NCBI GenBank assembly: GCA_016871175.1
Contig: VFZL01000040.1
Coordinates: 1 to 36,610, forward strand
Direction of reading: 5' to 3'
DNA: 36,610 nucleotides
From: Acidimicrobiia bacterium
GTDB taxonomy: Bacteria; Acidobacteriota; Vicinamibacteria; Vicinamibacterales; CAVVIG01
In this document: positions 36,475 through 36,610 of the stretch, piece after piece
Position numbering within the stretch: position 1 is the first letter of the stretch
Layout of the letters: every line of letters begins with the position of its first letter
The notes under the pieces: model-generated
Seen by the model: only the letters and a program-made list of their open reading frames with translations
Told to the model about the DNA's origin: nothing
The model's database searches: none
Position numbers and translations under genes: made by a program

Positions 36475-36610
36475 ATGGCTGTTATTCGCGATGTGATGCC
36501 GGTGTTCGAGCTGTTCCAGCCGGCGTCGGTGGCCGATGCATTGACGCTGGTGGACACCCACGGGACCGATGCCTGGATCCTGGCCGGCGGGATGGACTCG
36601 TTCGACTGGT
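36475..36610 (+). CDS. Molybdenum hydroxylase FAD-binding subunit, N-terminal part
   Basis: The first 45 codons of the third subunit (CoxM type), cut by the right edge. It reads MPVFELFQPASVADALTLVD near the start and then WILAGGMDS, the usual beginning of the FAD-binding domain (family AGGT/SDL loop). A CGGAGAGA ribosome-binding site precedes the ATG, 33 bp after the large subunit. This completes a small-large-medium order, which is common in such operons. Confidence 0.88.
   Translation, partial: MAVIRDVMPVFELFQPASVADALTLVDTHGTDAWILAGGMDSFDW

Overview
The window is GC-rich, gene-dense bacterial DNA. It most resembles an Acidobacteriota genome, probably class Vicinamibacteria (subgroup 6). 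The clues are a large Oar-type TonB receptor with an N-terminal carboxypeptidase-regulatory-like domain, a DUF6152 protein, secreted NHL-type propeller and VOC proteins, a membrane HD-GYP protein, and short intergenic repeats of the GAACCCTTGAACCC type. The taxon is inferred from protein character, not from a marker gene. No rRNA, tRNA or CRISPR array was seen.

Layout. 1-239: the end of an IS21-like element with the start of its transposase. 512-3399 (minus): a DUF2911 protein and the catalase-peroxidase KatG. 3598-6434: a small unknown gene, then a convergent pair made of an ATP-dependent DNA ligase (plus) and a LigD-type primase-polymerase (minus). Both carry disabling lesions, including a 36-base run of C inside the ligase. 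6531-8836 (plus): four small genes (NTF2-like secreted protein, PEGA-domain protein, small basic protein, P-loop kinase). 8849-13465 (minus): an OPT transporter and an intact fused ligase-polymerase (LigD type). 13523-16638 (minus): a GNAT acetyltransferase followed by an HD-GYP protein and a GAF-GGDEF protein that look like two halves of one broken c-di-GMP enzyme. 16639-17265: a long gene-poor gap with one 23-codon ORF. 17266-24474 (minus): an Oar-like TonB receptor, then a siderophore-type TonB receptor translationally coupled to a PepSY membrane protein. 24609-27177 (plus, divergent): DUF6152 protein, OmpR-type regulator and histidine kinase with overlapping genes. 27313-33084: exported enzymes and binding proteins (propeller, CocE/NonD hydrolase lipoprotein, DUF1801, unknown secreted protein, FMN-binding protein, VOC protein). 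33283-36610 (plus): a three-subunit molybdenum hydroxylase operon (Fe-S, Mo and FAD subunits), cut by the window edge.

How parts may work together. The siderophore receptor/PepSY pair and the divergent DUF6152-regulator-kinase operon share a 134-bp region holding repeated CCTGACG-like motifs, which suggests a locally regulated metal-uptake module. The window holds two sets of end-joining ligase/polymerase: a split, damaged set and an intact fused one, with no Ku gene in view. Several genes have a -10-like hexamer only 6-8 nt before the start codon and no ribosome-binding site, so leaderless transcription appears common here.
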